From assembly GCA_002317135.1 (NCBI GenBank), contig DCIX01000038.1:7619-71618 (forward strand): a DNA stretch of 64,000 bases. Direction: 5' to 3'. This stretch comes from Bacteroidales bacterium UBA1715. Its GTDB lineage: Bacteria; Bacteroidota; Bacteroidia; Bacteroidales; UBA1715. Under the pieces are notes generated by a model that saw only the letters and a program-made list of their open reading frames with translations, ran no database searches and had not been told where the DNA came from. The position numbers and the translations under genes are program-made. Shown here piece after piece: positions 1-7,846 of the stretch. Numbering within the stretch: the first letter of the stretch is position 1; each line of letters opens with the position of its first letter.

Positions 1-330
1 GGAAACACAATGTTTCTTATTATTTGGATAGTTGCTTTGGCGGGCATTATTTACAAAATAATAGCATTAGGGAAATATCCTAAACTGTCACTTGCAATTT
101 ACCTTGTAATGGGTTGGTCTGTATTATTTGCCGTAAAACCAGTATTTGAGAAATTATCCCTGCAACAAATGCTATTAATACTAAGCGAGGGAATATGCTA
201 CACGGTAGGGACATACTTTTATTCCCATAAAGAAAAACCTTGGTTTCACGTTATTTGGCACATCTTTGTATTAGGAGGAACGGCTTTTCACTATGCAGCA
301 ATGATTCCTATTGCAATGGGTAAAAACTAA
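1..330 (+). CDS. Hemolysin III / PAQR-type membrane protein, C-terminal part
   Basis: The frame is open from base 1 through the first ATG at 10, so this is the 3' half of a gene cut by the window edge. At least 106 residues remain, about half the usual length of about 210. Several hydrophobic segments are visible, and the last one carries HVIWH followed by FHYAAM. This matches the C-terminal His motif (HxxxH, then H) of the hemolysin III/AdipoR superfamily, which consists of seven-helix, probably zinc-binding membrane proteins of uncertain role. The gene ends 4 bp inside the convergent next gene. Confidence 0.75.
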   Translation, partial: GNTMFLIIWIVALAGIIYKIIALGKYPKLSLAIYLVMGWSVLFAVKPVFEKLSLQQMLLILSEGICYTVGTYFYSHKEKPWFHVIWHIFVLGGTAFHYAAMIPIAMGKN

Positions 331-704
331 CGAATTGTAGCAAGCTGCCGTTTTATTTCCTTCAACTCTGCTTCAACATCACGATGACACAAGTCATTGT
401 TGTCTTTTCTTGTAACAGCAGAATAGACAGCATATTTAAATTCGTTATCGTTAATTAAAAACTTTAACGTATACACTACCCCGACACAATTTTGTGGACG
501 ATACACAACATACGCAAGTACCATTGCTGTGTCGTTGTATGAAATTTCGGCATTGTATGTTGTTATGATATACGAAGTTATTTTCTCAAATAGCTGTGCT
601 TGAGTCATACCATCTCGTTTTACCTGTACGAAATCTCCTTCTTCCATTGCAAAAGAAGAAAACGAAAAGAACAATAATATGATTACCAAGAACCGTTTCA
701 TCAT
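327..704 (-). CDS. Small exported protein, unknown function
   Basis: About 125 residues with an N-terminal signal peptide (MKRFLVIILLFF, then a Ser/Phe stretch ending SFAM), so exported to the periplasm or beyond. The mature part has an alternating beta pattern, a GMTQAQLFEKITSYI helix, and two Cys (one in RPQNC, one in DLCHRD). The layout of a helix followed by a strand-rich body recalls the DUF4468 type of Bacteroidota secreted domain, but I cannot confirm this. An ATG at 713 lies inside the -7 promoter box, so translation should start at 704 or 701. The 3' end overlaps the convergent hemolysin III gene by 4 bp. Confidence 0.6.
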   Translation of the reverse strand: MMKRFLVIILLFFSFSSFAMEEGDFVQVKRDGMTQAQLFEKITSYIITTYNAEISYNDTAMVLAYVVYRPQNCVGVVYTLKFLINDNEFKYAVYSAVTRKDNNDLCHRDVEAELKEIKRQLATIR

Positions 705-712
705 AACTAACA

Positions 713-720
713 CAAATATA
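713..720 (-). promoter_or_regulatory. Promoter -7 element (TATATTTG)
   Basis: Perfect match to the Bacteroidota TAnnTTTG -7 element on the minus strand, 8 nt ahead of the ATG at 704. The transcript would have almost no leader, and the upstream in-frame ATG at 713 is excluded. Confidence 0.5.
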
Positions 721-736
721 GCAATTCAATTATGAC

Positions 737-771
737 AAAAAAAATCCCGACAGAGAAATTCTCCACCGGGA
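737..771 (-). terminator. Rho-independent terminator of the His-rich gene
   Basis: TCCCG at 745-749 pairs with CGGGA at 767-771, with further pairing inside (GAGAA/TTCTC). On the minus strand the stem is followed by an eight-base T run (complement of 737-744). It sits 21 nt after the stop of the gene at 792-1406. Confidence 0.8.
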
Positions 772-791
772 CAAAAAATAAAAGAATGATG

Positions 792-1406
792 TTATCTTGT
801 ATGTACTGTGCTTCTTGTAGAAGCTGTTGAACGAGTGCTTGGAGCAGTTCTTACAGTACCTGTATTTGCTGGTTTATGACCATCGTTCTTTGGTGCAACC
901 TTATGTTCTGCCTTAGGAGCTGGAGCTGCTTTATGAGGAGCAGGAGCCGGTTTATGATCATGTCTTTCATACACATGATGCTTTGGTGCAGGAGCATAAT
1001 GATGTACAACAGGACGAGGAGCAGGTGCTGGATGGTGAACCACATGAGTCACATGTCTTCTTGGATATGGAGTCAAATCAACAACTACTACATTGTTACG
1101 ATCTCTTTCTGTAGAAACATACATCTTATGATTTCCATTGAACGTTGCATATACAGTTGAACGATATGGAACATCTACAGTATAGTCATATAACAATTCT
1201 CTTGAATAACCTTCTGTGAAGATTTCCAAATTATATCTTCCTGAAGGCAAGTTTGTAATAGTTACCTTATTATTATAAGAGTAATATTTTTCACCATTTA
1301 CATAAACTGAGAATGGGACATCAACATTACCTTTTAAGATTAATTCTGATGCAAAAATGTTTACTGAACTCAACACCATTGCTAAAATTACCATTATACG
1401 TTTCAT
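792..1406 (-). CDS. Exported PEGA-like protein with His/Pro/Ala-rich tail
   Basis: 204 residues. The start at 1406 is chosen because GGAGGA lies just upstream, an unusually good Shine-Dalgarno sequence for this phylum. The signal peptide is MKRIMVILAMVLSSVNIFA. Residues about 20-110 form a small beta domain with a PEGA-like phrase (VPFSVYVNGEKYY, then LPSGRYNLEIF). From about residue 115 the chain is low complexity, with four PAPAP-type units and about 13 histidines in paired HH steps, then a Thr/Ser/Arg end. The His-rich tail could bind metal or heme, or act as a surface spacer; neither is shown. Monocistronic, with its own terminator. Confidence 0.7.
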   Translation of the reverse strand: MKRIMVILAMVLSSVNIFASELILKGNVDVPFSVYVNGEKYYSYNNKVTITNLPSGRYNLEIFTEGYSRELLYDYTVDVPYRSTVYATFNGNHKMYVSTERDRNNVVVVDLTPYPRRHVTHVVHHPAPAPRPVVHHYAPAPKHHVYERHDHKPAPAPHKAAPAPKAEHKVAPKNDGHKPANTGTVRTAPSTRSTASTRSTVHTR

Positions 1407-1487
1407 GACTAAATCCTCCATTAATTTTAAAGTTAGACTTACATGAAATAGGTAAAGCAAACTGCGTGCCAAAATTTTAAACTCAAC

Positions 1488-1919
1488 CTATAGTATAGGT
1501 TCTAAACCTATAAAATTTCTAAAATAATAATCCGAAATAATATGAGCCAACTTAGAATTATTACCTACTAACAAACTTATCTCATCACGTATTTGAATAT
1601 GTAATTTTAAAATTGACCCTCTCCCCTGCAAATAATCATTATGTAGCTTTTTTATTTCTTCAGAATTATCATAAATATGTTCTAAAAGCCCACGATACTT
1701 GTCAAGCCATGATTCTGCAAGTTTAAAAAGTTGAATTGCAAAAGAGGCTTTTTTCTCAATACTTTCTTGAGTAAAAGCAACAGGAACCATATATAACATA
1801 TGTTCACCATACTTAAACAAACCATACTGTGGGTGATAATACGTAATTGTGAAATCTTTTGACCAATAAGAAACAGACACTATCATCCCATTTTCACAGA
1901 AATCAAATTTTTTAGCCAT
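1488..1919 (-). CDS. Hypothetical protein
   Basis: 143 residues from the ATG at 1919 (MAKKFDFCENGM); an in-frame ATG 15 nt further upstream is less likely. It has no signal peptide. The first 55 residues look beta-rich with many aromatics (YWSKDFTITYYHPQYGLF). The rest is helical and charged, with a coiled-coil-like stretch (LLEHIYDNSEEIKKLHNDY). I do not recognise a family. It lies alone between the AlbA_2 gene and the His-rich gene, all on the same strand. Confidence 0.5.
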   Translation of the reverse strand: MAKKFDFCENGMIVSVSYWSKDFTITYYHPQYGLFKYGEHMLYMVPVAFTQESIEKKASFAIQLFKLAESWLDKYRGLLEHIYDNSEEIKKLHNDYLQGRGSILKLHIQIRDEISLLVGNNSKLAHIISDYYFRNFIGLEPIL

Positions 1920-1999
1920 ACAAATCAATATCAAGAGTAAACACTTTACAAGTATATTGTATGTATGGATTTTGTCAAGTTTTCAAAAGAGAAAAACAG

Positions 2000-2929
2000 T
2001 TATTTTTCTATACAATTCTCAACAAATTCAGAGGCAAGTATTGGTTTATTACGATATAAAAACAATTCTTTACAATGAAATGTTTTTGTTTGCACGCCTG
2101 AAGAGAAGAAAAATCTTAAAATAATTTCACCTTGCTCGAATATCGGGAATGTTTCTTGAGTTACGACGATATTTGGTTCTACAACTGTTGCAATTTCCCC
2201 TTGAAACAAGGCAGTTTTTCCTTGGAATGAATAGATAGTATTTCCATCGTCAAAGCGAGAGAAATTGTCAGCCATGGTATTGAAGTTCGGATTATTCAGT
2301 GCTGTTGGAATAGATATTTCCACCTTATAAAATTGTTCAACACAACCACCTGTATTTTTAACCATAAAACGAGGATAGAAATTCACAGTCTGAAATTTTC
2401 CGCCAGAAAGAATAGGAATACCTGCCGTATTTGTAACACCAAACAATTCTATTTGCGGTCGTTTACCTTTTATATATAAATCACGAATTTCATACTCCTC
2501 CATTAAAACAGTTTTACAATCAGAGCGTTTATAAAAGCGTTTATCGGAGCACATGTGAGGTGCTACATGACTGTTTGGAACCTGAATTCCAATCACAAAA
2601 TCCCCATTTGCAGAAACAACAATTTTTTCTGCATAGCAATCTGTTATTGTTGGAGTTATCTCTGTTTCAAGAATCATTCGAAGCCATTCGAACAATGAAT
2701 TATCGGAAAGAGGTTCCACCGTTTTGGGAATACCACGAGAAGATTTCACACCAATAAAAATAGTTCCACCATTTGCATTTGCAAAAGACGTAATCAACGA
2801 AGCAAAAAAGGTAGCTGTTTTCTCATTACAAGAGTTCAATGCTTTTGCAGGAACATACTCCAATGTAAGCGAAGCCTTTGCCTTAAAACGAAAAGCATAT
2901 TCCAATCCTTGTTGAGTAATTGCAATCAT
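2000..2929 (-). CDS. AlbA_2 (Schlafen-type) ATP/nucleic-acid-binding domain protein
   Basis: 309 residues. The AlbA_2/Schlafen core is residues about 20-155: EKTATFFASLITSFANANGG followed by TIFIGVKSSRG (residues 36-66), then a strand-rich part ending RFYKRSDCKTVLMEEYEI. Proteins with this domain bind DNA, RNA or ATP, and several act in regulation or defence. Residues 160-309 are a second, beta-rich domain I do not recognise. The ATG follows the nrdG stop by only 5 nt, so it should be the third gene of the nrdD-nrdG transcript. A role linked to anaerobic dNTP synthesis is inference from this position. Confidence 0.7.
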   Translation of the reverse strand: MIAITQQGLEYAFRFKAKASLTLEYVPAKALNSCNEKTATFFASLITSFANANGGTIFIGVKSSRGIPKTVEPLSDNSLFEWLRMILETEITPTITDCYAEKIVVSANGDFVIGIQVPNSHVAPHMCSDKRFYKRSDCKTVLMEEYEIRDLYIKGKRPQIELFGVTNTAGIPILSGGKFQTVNFYPRFMVKNTGGCVEQFYKVEISIPTALNNPNFNTMADNFSRFDDGNTIYSFQGKTALFQGEIATVVEPNIVVTQETFPIFEQGEIILRFFFSSGVQTKTFHCKELFLYRNKPILASEFVENCIEK

Positions 2930-2934
2930 ACAAA

Positions 2935-3399
2935 CTATTTTTTCCAGAATTTTGCTGTTATATCTTCCATTTTCCCATCAACAATCCGATACATTTTCTG
3001 GTTCGTTGTTTGTTTATTTAACGGACCATCGGCACTATTATAGCCACCTAATTTGATGTAATCATAAGATGAAGCCGAAACTGTATCAGGAAGCATAGAT
3101 TTTCCCGAGTACCAAGCTGTTTTAATTGTTGGGAATTGTTTCTTAACGAATAGCGAAAGAGTTTCAATTTCCTTTGGAGTGGCATCACCACCCATGAAGC
3201 ATACACATGTAATATCACCTACATAAGTATTAATCAAGGCTTGTAATTCGATTTCATCAAGAACCTGTCCTACATCTTGTTGCAAATGTGGACTATGGCA
3301 ACCGACACAGCGATTCGGACAGTTAGAAATGTTAATCGCCAAAGTCACTTCATCAGGGACTTCGGCGAAAACAATATCAAAGTTATAATATTTAACCAT
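2935..3399 (-). CDS. nrdG: Anaerobic ribonucleotide reductase activating protein NrdG
   Basis: 154 residues, the usual length. This radical SAM iron-sulfur enzyme puts the glycyl radical on NrdD under anaerobic conditions. The cluster motif CPNRCVGC gives C27, C31 and C34 (CxxxCxxC). GGDATP at about residue 84 is the family GGE/GGD SAM-binding loop. The ATG overlaps the nrdD stop by one base (TAATG), a sign of translational coupling. Confidence 0.93.
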   Translation of the reverse strand: MVKYYNFDIVFAEVPDEVTLAINISNCPNRCVGCHSPHLQQDVGQVLDEIELQALINTYVGDITCVCFMGGDATPKEIETLSLFVKKQFPTIKTAWYSGKSMLPDTVSASSYDYIKLGGYNSADGPLNKQTTNQKMYRIVDGKMEDITAKFWKK

Positions 3400-5510
3400 T
3401 ATAGGTTCATAACCATTTGGTTATCTTTTGCATAGTAGCGTCTTCCCGCTTCAAGTTGACGAGCAGCAGAGAAATTAGACACGCGTTTCATGTAACCAAT
3501 AACACGAGTTAAATAGTCAACATTTGTACTATGGCAATTAGGGCATTCCTTCAAATAACGTTTGTCAATAGTATTACAATCGTTACAAATTGTATTAGGA
3601 ATATTGAAAGTGAAATAGTTACAACCTTCGTGAGTTGCCACACGCAACAAGTGGCGATATTGATCTTTAGAAAGGTGATTTTCCAAGTTTGCATGTAATG
3701 CAGAACCACCTGTTAAGTGTTCAATATATTTACGACCATGTAGACGGAACTTGTCAACGATGTTCACTGATTCATCTTCCACAACATAGAAATATGAGTT
3801 ATAGCAATCGCGAGGAACTACATAACCATCTTCACGATCCCATTTTGCATGTTTCACGCCAACATTTTCAGCAGGAATCATTTCGCAGTTAAACATCATA
3901 TTCTTAGTACGATATTTCTTGTTGTATGTTTCAATCAAACCAAGAACACTTTGTACGAAATCAACATATTGTTGATTATCGCTAATCTTAATACCAAGAA
4001 ATTCAGCTGCTTCAACCATACCATTAACACCAATTGTCAAATATTGGCGATTGATATTAATATAGCCAGCATCGAACAAAGGAAGCATACCTTTTTCTTG
4101 CAAATTCTTCAAGTTTTCGTTGTAACCAATTTGAACCTTGTGAACCAAGTCAACAACTGATTCCAAGAAGTTCATATAGTGCATATTGTTCTTTACTGCA
4201 TATTGGATACAGCGGTTCAAGTTGATAGTCAATACGCTTTTTGAACCAGTAGAAACACCACCAGCACCAAGAGTATAGCTAAATCCGTTATCTTGAATTT
4301 CATTACGCAAACGACAGCAAGAAGCTAAAGAGTCCGCATTATCACTTATATAAGTAAAGAAAGAGTGACCTTCGGCATACATTTCAGCTGTGAAATCGCC
4401 CCATTCTTCATCTTTAACATCGCCATTCTCAGTTAGAAGAGCCATAGTTTCAACAGGGAATGTAAGAACAGCTTTTGTACGTTCTTTGTTGAACCATTTC
4501 ATGAAACATTTCTGTAACCAAGAAAGAGATTCCCAATGTGGTTGAGATCCATCTGGGAAATAGAACTCACCGAAAATACTTTGGAAATAATATTTATCAT
4601 AGTAAGAGATATTCCAGAACACAGCTTGGAAGTTTCTTGCACCAGTTGGTTGGTTAATAGAATACACAACTTGTTCGAAACAATCTTCAATAATCTTTTG
4701 GATTGTGCGTTTTTTCAAAGACAAGTCAACAACTTCGTCAGCACGTTTATAGTAGTCTTCACCAAATTCTTTTTCGATGAAGTAGTTCATATACATAAGG
4801 AATTCGGGAGTTGCACAGGCACCGCTCAACATACTTGACACGATGAACACCATGTTTACGAAGCCACCGCAGAATGACTTCAAATTTTTAGGAGCTTTAG
4901 AGTTACCACCGACAGAAGCAGTACCGTTAAGCAACCAAGGATACATAGTAATGGAAGCACAATAATTTGCCATTGATGTTTCATCGTTCTTGTAGATAAA
5001 GTGGTTTGTAAGCATATACAAATACTTATCTGCCAATTCCTTACCATACAATTCCTTCAAACGATCCATCAACAAACGACGATTCAAACGAATGAAGTTT
5101 GACTTTGGCAATTCACCGATTAATGTTGCAATGTTCTTTTTCTCAACATTTGCATTTGCATCGTATTTAGAACCTGTAGCCGCATTCGAAGCATTACAAT
5201 AACTAACCAAGAAATTCAATTTTTCACGATCGTCACGATCTTCGCTATGTTTTTGACGATACAACATATAACTTTTTGCTACCGAATAATAGCGTTCAGC
5301 CATAAGTGCAACTTCAACTTGGTTTTGAATTTCTTCAACACTCATTCCATCAGCAACATGCACACGACTTAACACACCAGCCAAGTCATCATCAGTTGCA
5401 TAACTACCAACAGAAAGGAATGCCTTACTTACTGCATACTTGATTTTGTCAATCGAGAACGGTTCCTTTGAGCCATCTCTTTTTACGATTCTAATTTCCG
5501 ATATTCCCAT
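3399..5510 (-). CDS. nrdD: Anaerobic ribonucleoside-triphosphate reductase NrdD
   Basis: 703 residues, full length. Makes deoxyribonucleoside triphosphates without oxygen. An N-terminal ATP-cone (VKRDGSKEPFSIDKI, residues about 9-95) is the allosteric site. The C-terminal zinc site is CNDC...CPNC (about 640-660), and the glycyl radical residue is G672 in RVIGYMKRV. The catalytic barrel lies between. First gene of nrdD-nrdG-AlbA_2. The leader is about 200 nt if the promoter at 5714-5721 is real, long enough for regulation. Confidence 0.95.
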   Translation of the reverse strand: MGISEIRIVKRDGSKEPFSIDKIKYAVSKAFLSVGSYATDDDLAGVLSRVHVADGMSVEEIQNQVEVALMAERYYSVAKSYMLYRQKHSEDRDDREKLNFLVSYCNASNAATGSKYDANANVEKKNIATLIGELPKSNFIRLNRRLLMDRLKELYGKELADKYLYMLTNHFIYKNDETSMANYCASITMYPWLLNGTASVGGNSKAPKNLKSFCGGFVNMVFIVSSMLSGACATPEFLMYMNYFIEKEFGEDYYKRADEVVDLSLKKRTIQKIIEDCFEQVVYSINQPTGARNFQAVFWNISYYDKYYFQSIFGEFYFPDGSQPHWESLSWLQKCFMKWFNKERTKAVLTFPVETMALLTENGDVKDEEWGDFTAEMYAEGHSFFTYISDNADSLASCCRLRNEIQDNGFSYTLGAGGVSTGSKSVLTINLNRCIQYAVKNNMHYMNFLESVVDLVHKVQIGYNENLKNLQEKGMLPLFDAGYININRQYLTIGVNGMVEAAEFLGIKISDNQQYVDFVQSVLGLIETYNKKYRTKNMMFNCEMIPAENVGVKHAKWDREDGYVVPRDCYNSYFYVVEDESVNIVDKFRLHGRKYIEHLTGGSALHANLENHLSKDQYRHLLRVATHEGCNYFTFNIPNTICNDCNTIDKRYLKECPNCHSTNVDYLTRVIGYMKRVSNFSAARQLEAGRRYYAKDNQMVMNL

Positions 5511-5713
5511 TACTATATTATTAATATGTTTTCACAAAAGGTGATACGCTCCATTCAAACCAAAGTCGGTTTTGTTACTTTTATGTGATTTATCTTCTCT
5601 ATCTTTTCTACGTAAGATATATGAAAACACCTCACAAACTCGGAATAATCAAAGGTTTACCCCAAAAACATTCCATCACATTTGATGAGAATTTTGCAAT
5701 CACTTTTGCATTT

Positions 5714-5721
5714 CAAAAGTA
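5714..5721 (-). promoter_or_regulatory. Candidate nrdD promoter -7 element (TACTTTTG)
   Basis: Perfect TAnnTTTG on the minus strand, with a TTG about 23 bp upstream. It implies a leader of about 200 nt before the nrdD ATG. Confidence 0.35.
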
Positions 5722-5944
5722 GAATTATTCCCCTTGATTTATTGCAATTAATTTCAAAAGTTATTAGCAACTAAATCAACATCGTTTTTATATTTTACTG
5801 ATATTCTTTTTGTTGTATGGTTAATAACAATGTTCACTGCTTATATCACAAAAGTATTGACATTTTCAAATATCTAACATTCAATCACTTACAAACAAAA
5901 CACTGATTTATAATCATTTATAAAAGACACTAAAAAACAAAGAT

Positions 5945-5994
5945 TCAGTCCTTAATTCTTGGGCTCGGTACTAAAAATAAGGGATTCGGTACGA
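5945..5994 (+). promoter_or_regulatory. Three direct repeats, candidate LytTR regulator operator
   Basis: The 9-mers TCAGTCCTT (5945), TCGGTACTA (5965) and TCGGTACGA (5986) recur at 20 and 21 bp, two helical turns. LytTR-family regulators bind pairs of about 9-bp direct repeats at this spacing. The last gene of the operon starting at 6076 encodes such a regulator, and the repeats lie 45-70 bp ahead of the expected transcription start. Autoregulation is inference. Confidence 0.45.
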
Positions 5995-6075
5995 TTTTCT
6001 TATTTCTGTTGTTTTAAAAATCTATTTTCGCATCGGTTAAAAACAAGAACTATTAAACTACGAAAATAGAATTAT

Positions 6076-7707
6076 ATGAAAACATTCATTGAATTATTTA
6101 ACGAATCCGTACAAAACTATTGGGATAAACCATGTATTTCCTTATATGGTAACACCCCTCTTACATACGGAGAATTTGCCAAAGAAATCTGTGCATTACA
6201 AAAAATGTGGGAGAAAGCAGGTTTGAAAAAAGGCGACAAAATTGCAATTAACGCAAAAAGTAGCGTAAATTGGATGACAGCATTTATGGCATCAACAACA
6301 GGTGGTTTTGTCAGCGTACAACTTTTCAATGGATTTACGCCAGCCGACACGCAAAAATTAGTAAACCATTCTGATAGCAAAATCCTTTACACAGAAAAGA
6401 AGACATTTTCTGCTATGAATATAGAAGAGATGCCTGAAATTATTGCTGTAATCGATACAGACACATTAGAATTGTTAGCATTCCGTGGCAATTTCAACGA
6501 ATTATACGAAAACAGATACACTGCAGTTGCAAACTTCACAATAGAAGATTACAAAGTTGCTGGTGCCGAAATGGACGAAATTTGTGCAATAATGTACACT
6601 TCTGGTTCGACAGGTAATCCTAAAGGTGTTATGTTGAGTGTGAAGAACTTCAGTGCAAACGTTACTATGCTTCACAGAGAACTTCCATTGGAAGCAGGAG
6701 AAAACCACTTGAGCGTACTTCCATACGCACACATCTTCGGCTTAACAGTTGATGGTATTACAACTATTTGTAAAGGTATGCACTTATGCATTCTAGGTTG
6801 TGCTCCTATTCCAAATATCTTGAAAAAAGCGATGATGGAATTACGACCACGCATTTTCTTTGCAGTGCCTCTTATCCTAGCAAAATTCACTGAATATGTA
6901 CTTGGAGACTTGATTAAGTCAGAAGAGAACAAAGCGAAATTGGAAGATTACGAAAACAACCAAGAATTCTGCGAAAATTTGCATGACATAGTAATGTCTT
7001 CTCTTGGTGGTAGAGTTGAAGGTTTCTTAACTGGTGGTGCAGCAATTCCTCCAGAAATCGAATCTTTGTTGGCTTTCAAATTGAAAACACCATTTGCAAC
7101 AGGTTACGGTATGACAGAAACAGCACCTGTTATTTCACTTGGCCCTCTCGGCAAATACAAAGCAAAATCATGCGGTCAAGTACCTGCTAATTATATCGAC
7201 ATTAAAATCAACTCTTCAAATCCTCGTTGTATTCCTGGCGAAGTACTTATTAAAGGTGACATTGTTTTCGCTGGTTACTACAAAAATGAAGATGCTACTA
7301 AAGCTGTATTCACAGAAGATGGTTGGTTGCGTACAGGCGATGTTGGTACACTTGACGAAGAAAACACATTATTCCTTTCAGGTCGTTGCAAGAACATGAT
7401 TCTTACTAGCAACGGACAAAACATTTTCCCAGAAGAAATTGAAGTTGTTTTAAATGCCCAACCATTTGTTGCAGAATCAGTTGTTATACAACGCGACAGT
7501 CAAATCCACGCTATCATCGTTCCAAACGAAGCACAAATTGAAGAAGCTGGTTTCGATGCAAATGCAATAAATGCAGTAATGAAAGAAAACATTAACAATT
7601 TAAATAACATTATACCAAAATATTCTTCGGTTAACACATTCGAATTGCGTTTCGAACCATTCGCAAAAACACCAAAAGGAAGTATCAAGAGATTTTTGTA
7701 TATGTAA
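6076..7707 (+). CDS. AMP-binding acyl-adenylate ligase (acyl-CoA/acyl-ACP synthetase)
   Basis: 543 residues of the ANL superfamily. Activates a carboxylic acid as acyl-AMP and loads it on CoA or acyl carrier protein. P-loop YTSGSTGNPKG is at 174-184, GYGMTETAP at about 343, then LRTGD and a complete C-terminal subdomain ending with TPKGSIKRFLY, whose Lys is the usual catalytic lysine. It is first in a run with fabF-fabZ-fabG-fabI-fabD, so a fatty acid is the likely substrate, for example recycling of exogenous acids onto ACP. The acceptor (CoA or ACP) cannot be told. Confidence 0.85.
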   Translation: MKTFIELFNESVQNYWDKPCISLYGNTPLTYGEFAKEICALQKMWEKAGLKKGDKIAINAKSSVNWMTAFMASTTGGFVSVQLFNGFTPADTQKLVNHSDSKILYTEKKTFSAMNIEEMPEIIAVIDTDTLELLAFRGNFNELYENRYTAVANFTIEDYKVAGAEMDEICAIMYTSGSTGNPKGVMLSVKNFSANVTMLHRELPLEAGENHLSVLPYAHIFGLTVDGITTICKGMHLCILGCAPIPNILKKAMMELRPRIFFAVPLILAKFTEYVLGDLIKSEENKAKLEDYENNQEFCENLHDIVMSSLGGRVEGFLTGGAAIPPEIESLLAFKLKTPFATGYGMTETAPVISLGPLGKYKAKSCGQVPANYIDIKINSSNPRCIPGEVLIKGDIVFAGYYKNEDATKAVFTEDGWLRTGDVGTLDEENTLFLSGRCKNMILTSNGQNIFPEEIEVVLNAQPFVAESVVIQRDSQIHAIIVPNEAQIEEAGFDANAINAVMKENINNLNNIIPKYSSVNTFELRFEPFAKTPKGSIKRFLYM

Positions 7708-7720
7708 AATATAATAGAGT

Positions 7721-7801
7721 CGTCACATTTCGGAAACGAAACAAAAAATTCAATATAGAAAACCATAAATATTTTTATATTTGAAGAATTGAAATGTGAC
7801 G
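7721..7801. repeat. 11-bp perfect inverted repeat around the fabF promoter
   Basis: CGTCACATTTC (7721-7731) and GAAATGTGACG (7791-7801) are exact reverse complements, separated by 59 bp that contain a -7 element. They could be a split operator or form a long-range RNA stem. Confidence 0.6.
7776..7783 (+). promoter_or_regulatory. Candidate internal promoter of fabF (TATATTTG)
   Basis: Perfect TAnnTTTG in the 139-bp gap between the ligase and fabF, 63 nt ahead of the fabF ATG and inside the inverted repeat 7721-7801. It would let fabF-fabD be expressed apart from the ligase. Confidence 0.4.
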
Positions 7802-7846
7802 CCTTTGAGTTTTGAGTTTAGAATTTTAGAGGTTAATAAAATAAGT

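Larger units (their letters stand above)
5511..6075. other. Intergenic region between divergent nrdD and the fab operon
   Basis: 565 bp without a convincing gene. It holds a candidate nrdD promoter (5714-5721, minus strand), a small palindrome CATCA-N4-TGATG at 5674-5687 in the nrdD leader, and the direct repeats upstream of the fatty-acid operon (5945-5994). A weak plus-strand -7 candidate (TATTTTCG, 6023-6030) sits 45 nt before the ligase gene. Confidence 0.6.

Noticed and set aside
851..1160. Frames antisense to or overlapping the His-rich gene
   Set aside because: They arise from the low-complexity His/Pro/Ala codons read in other frames.
5674..5687. FNR box in the nrdD leader
   Set aside because: CATCA-N4-TGATG has the half-sites in the opposite orientation to the FNR consensus TTGAT-N4-ATCAA. 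It is kept only as a small palindrome.
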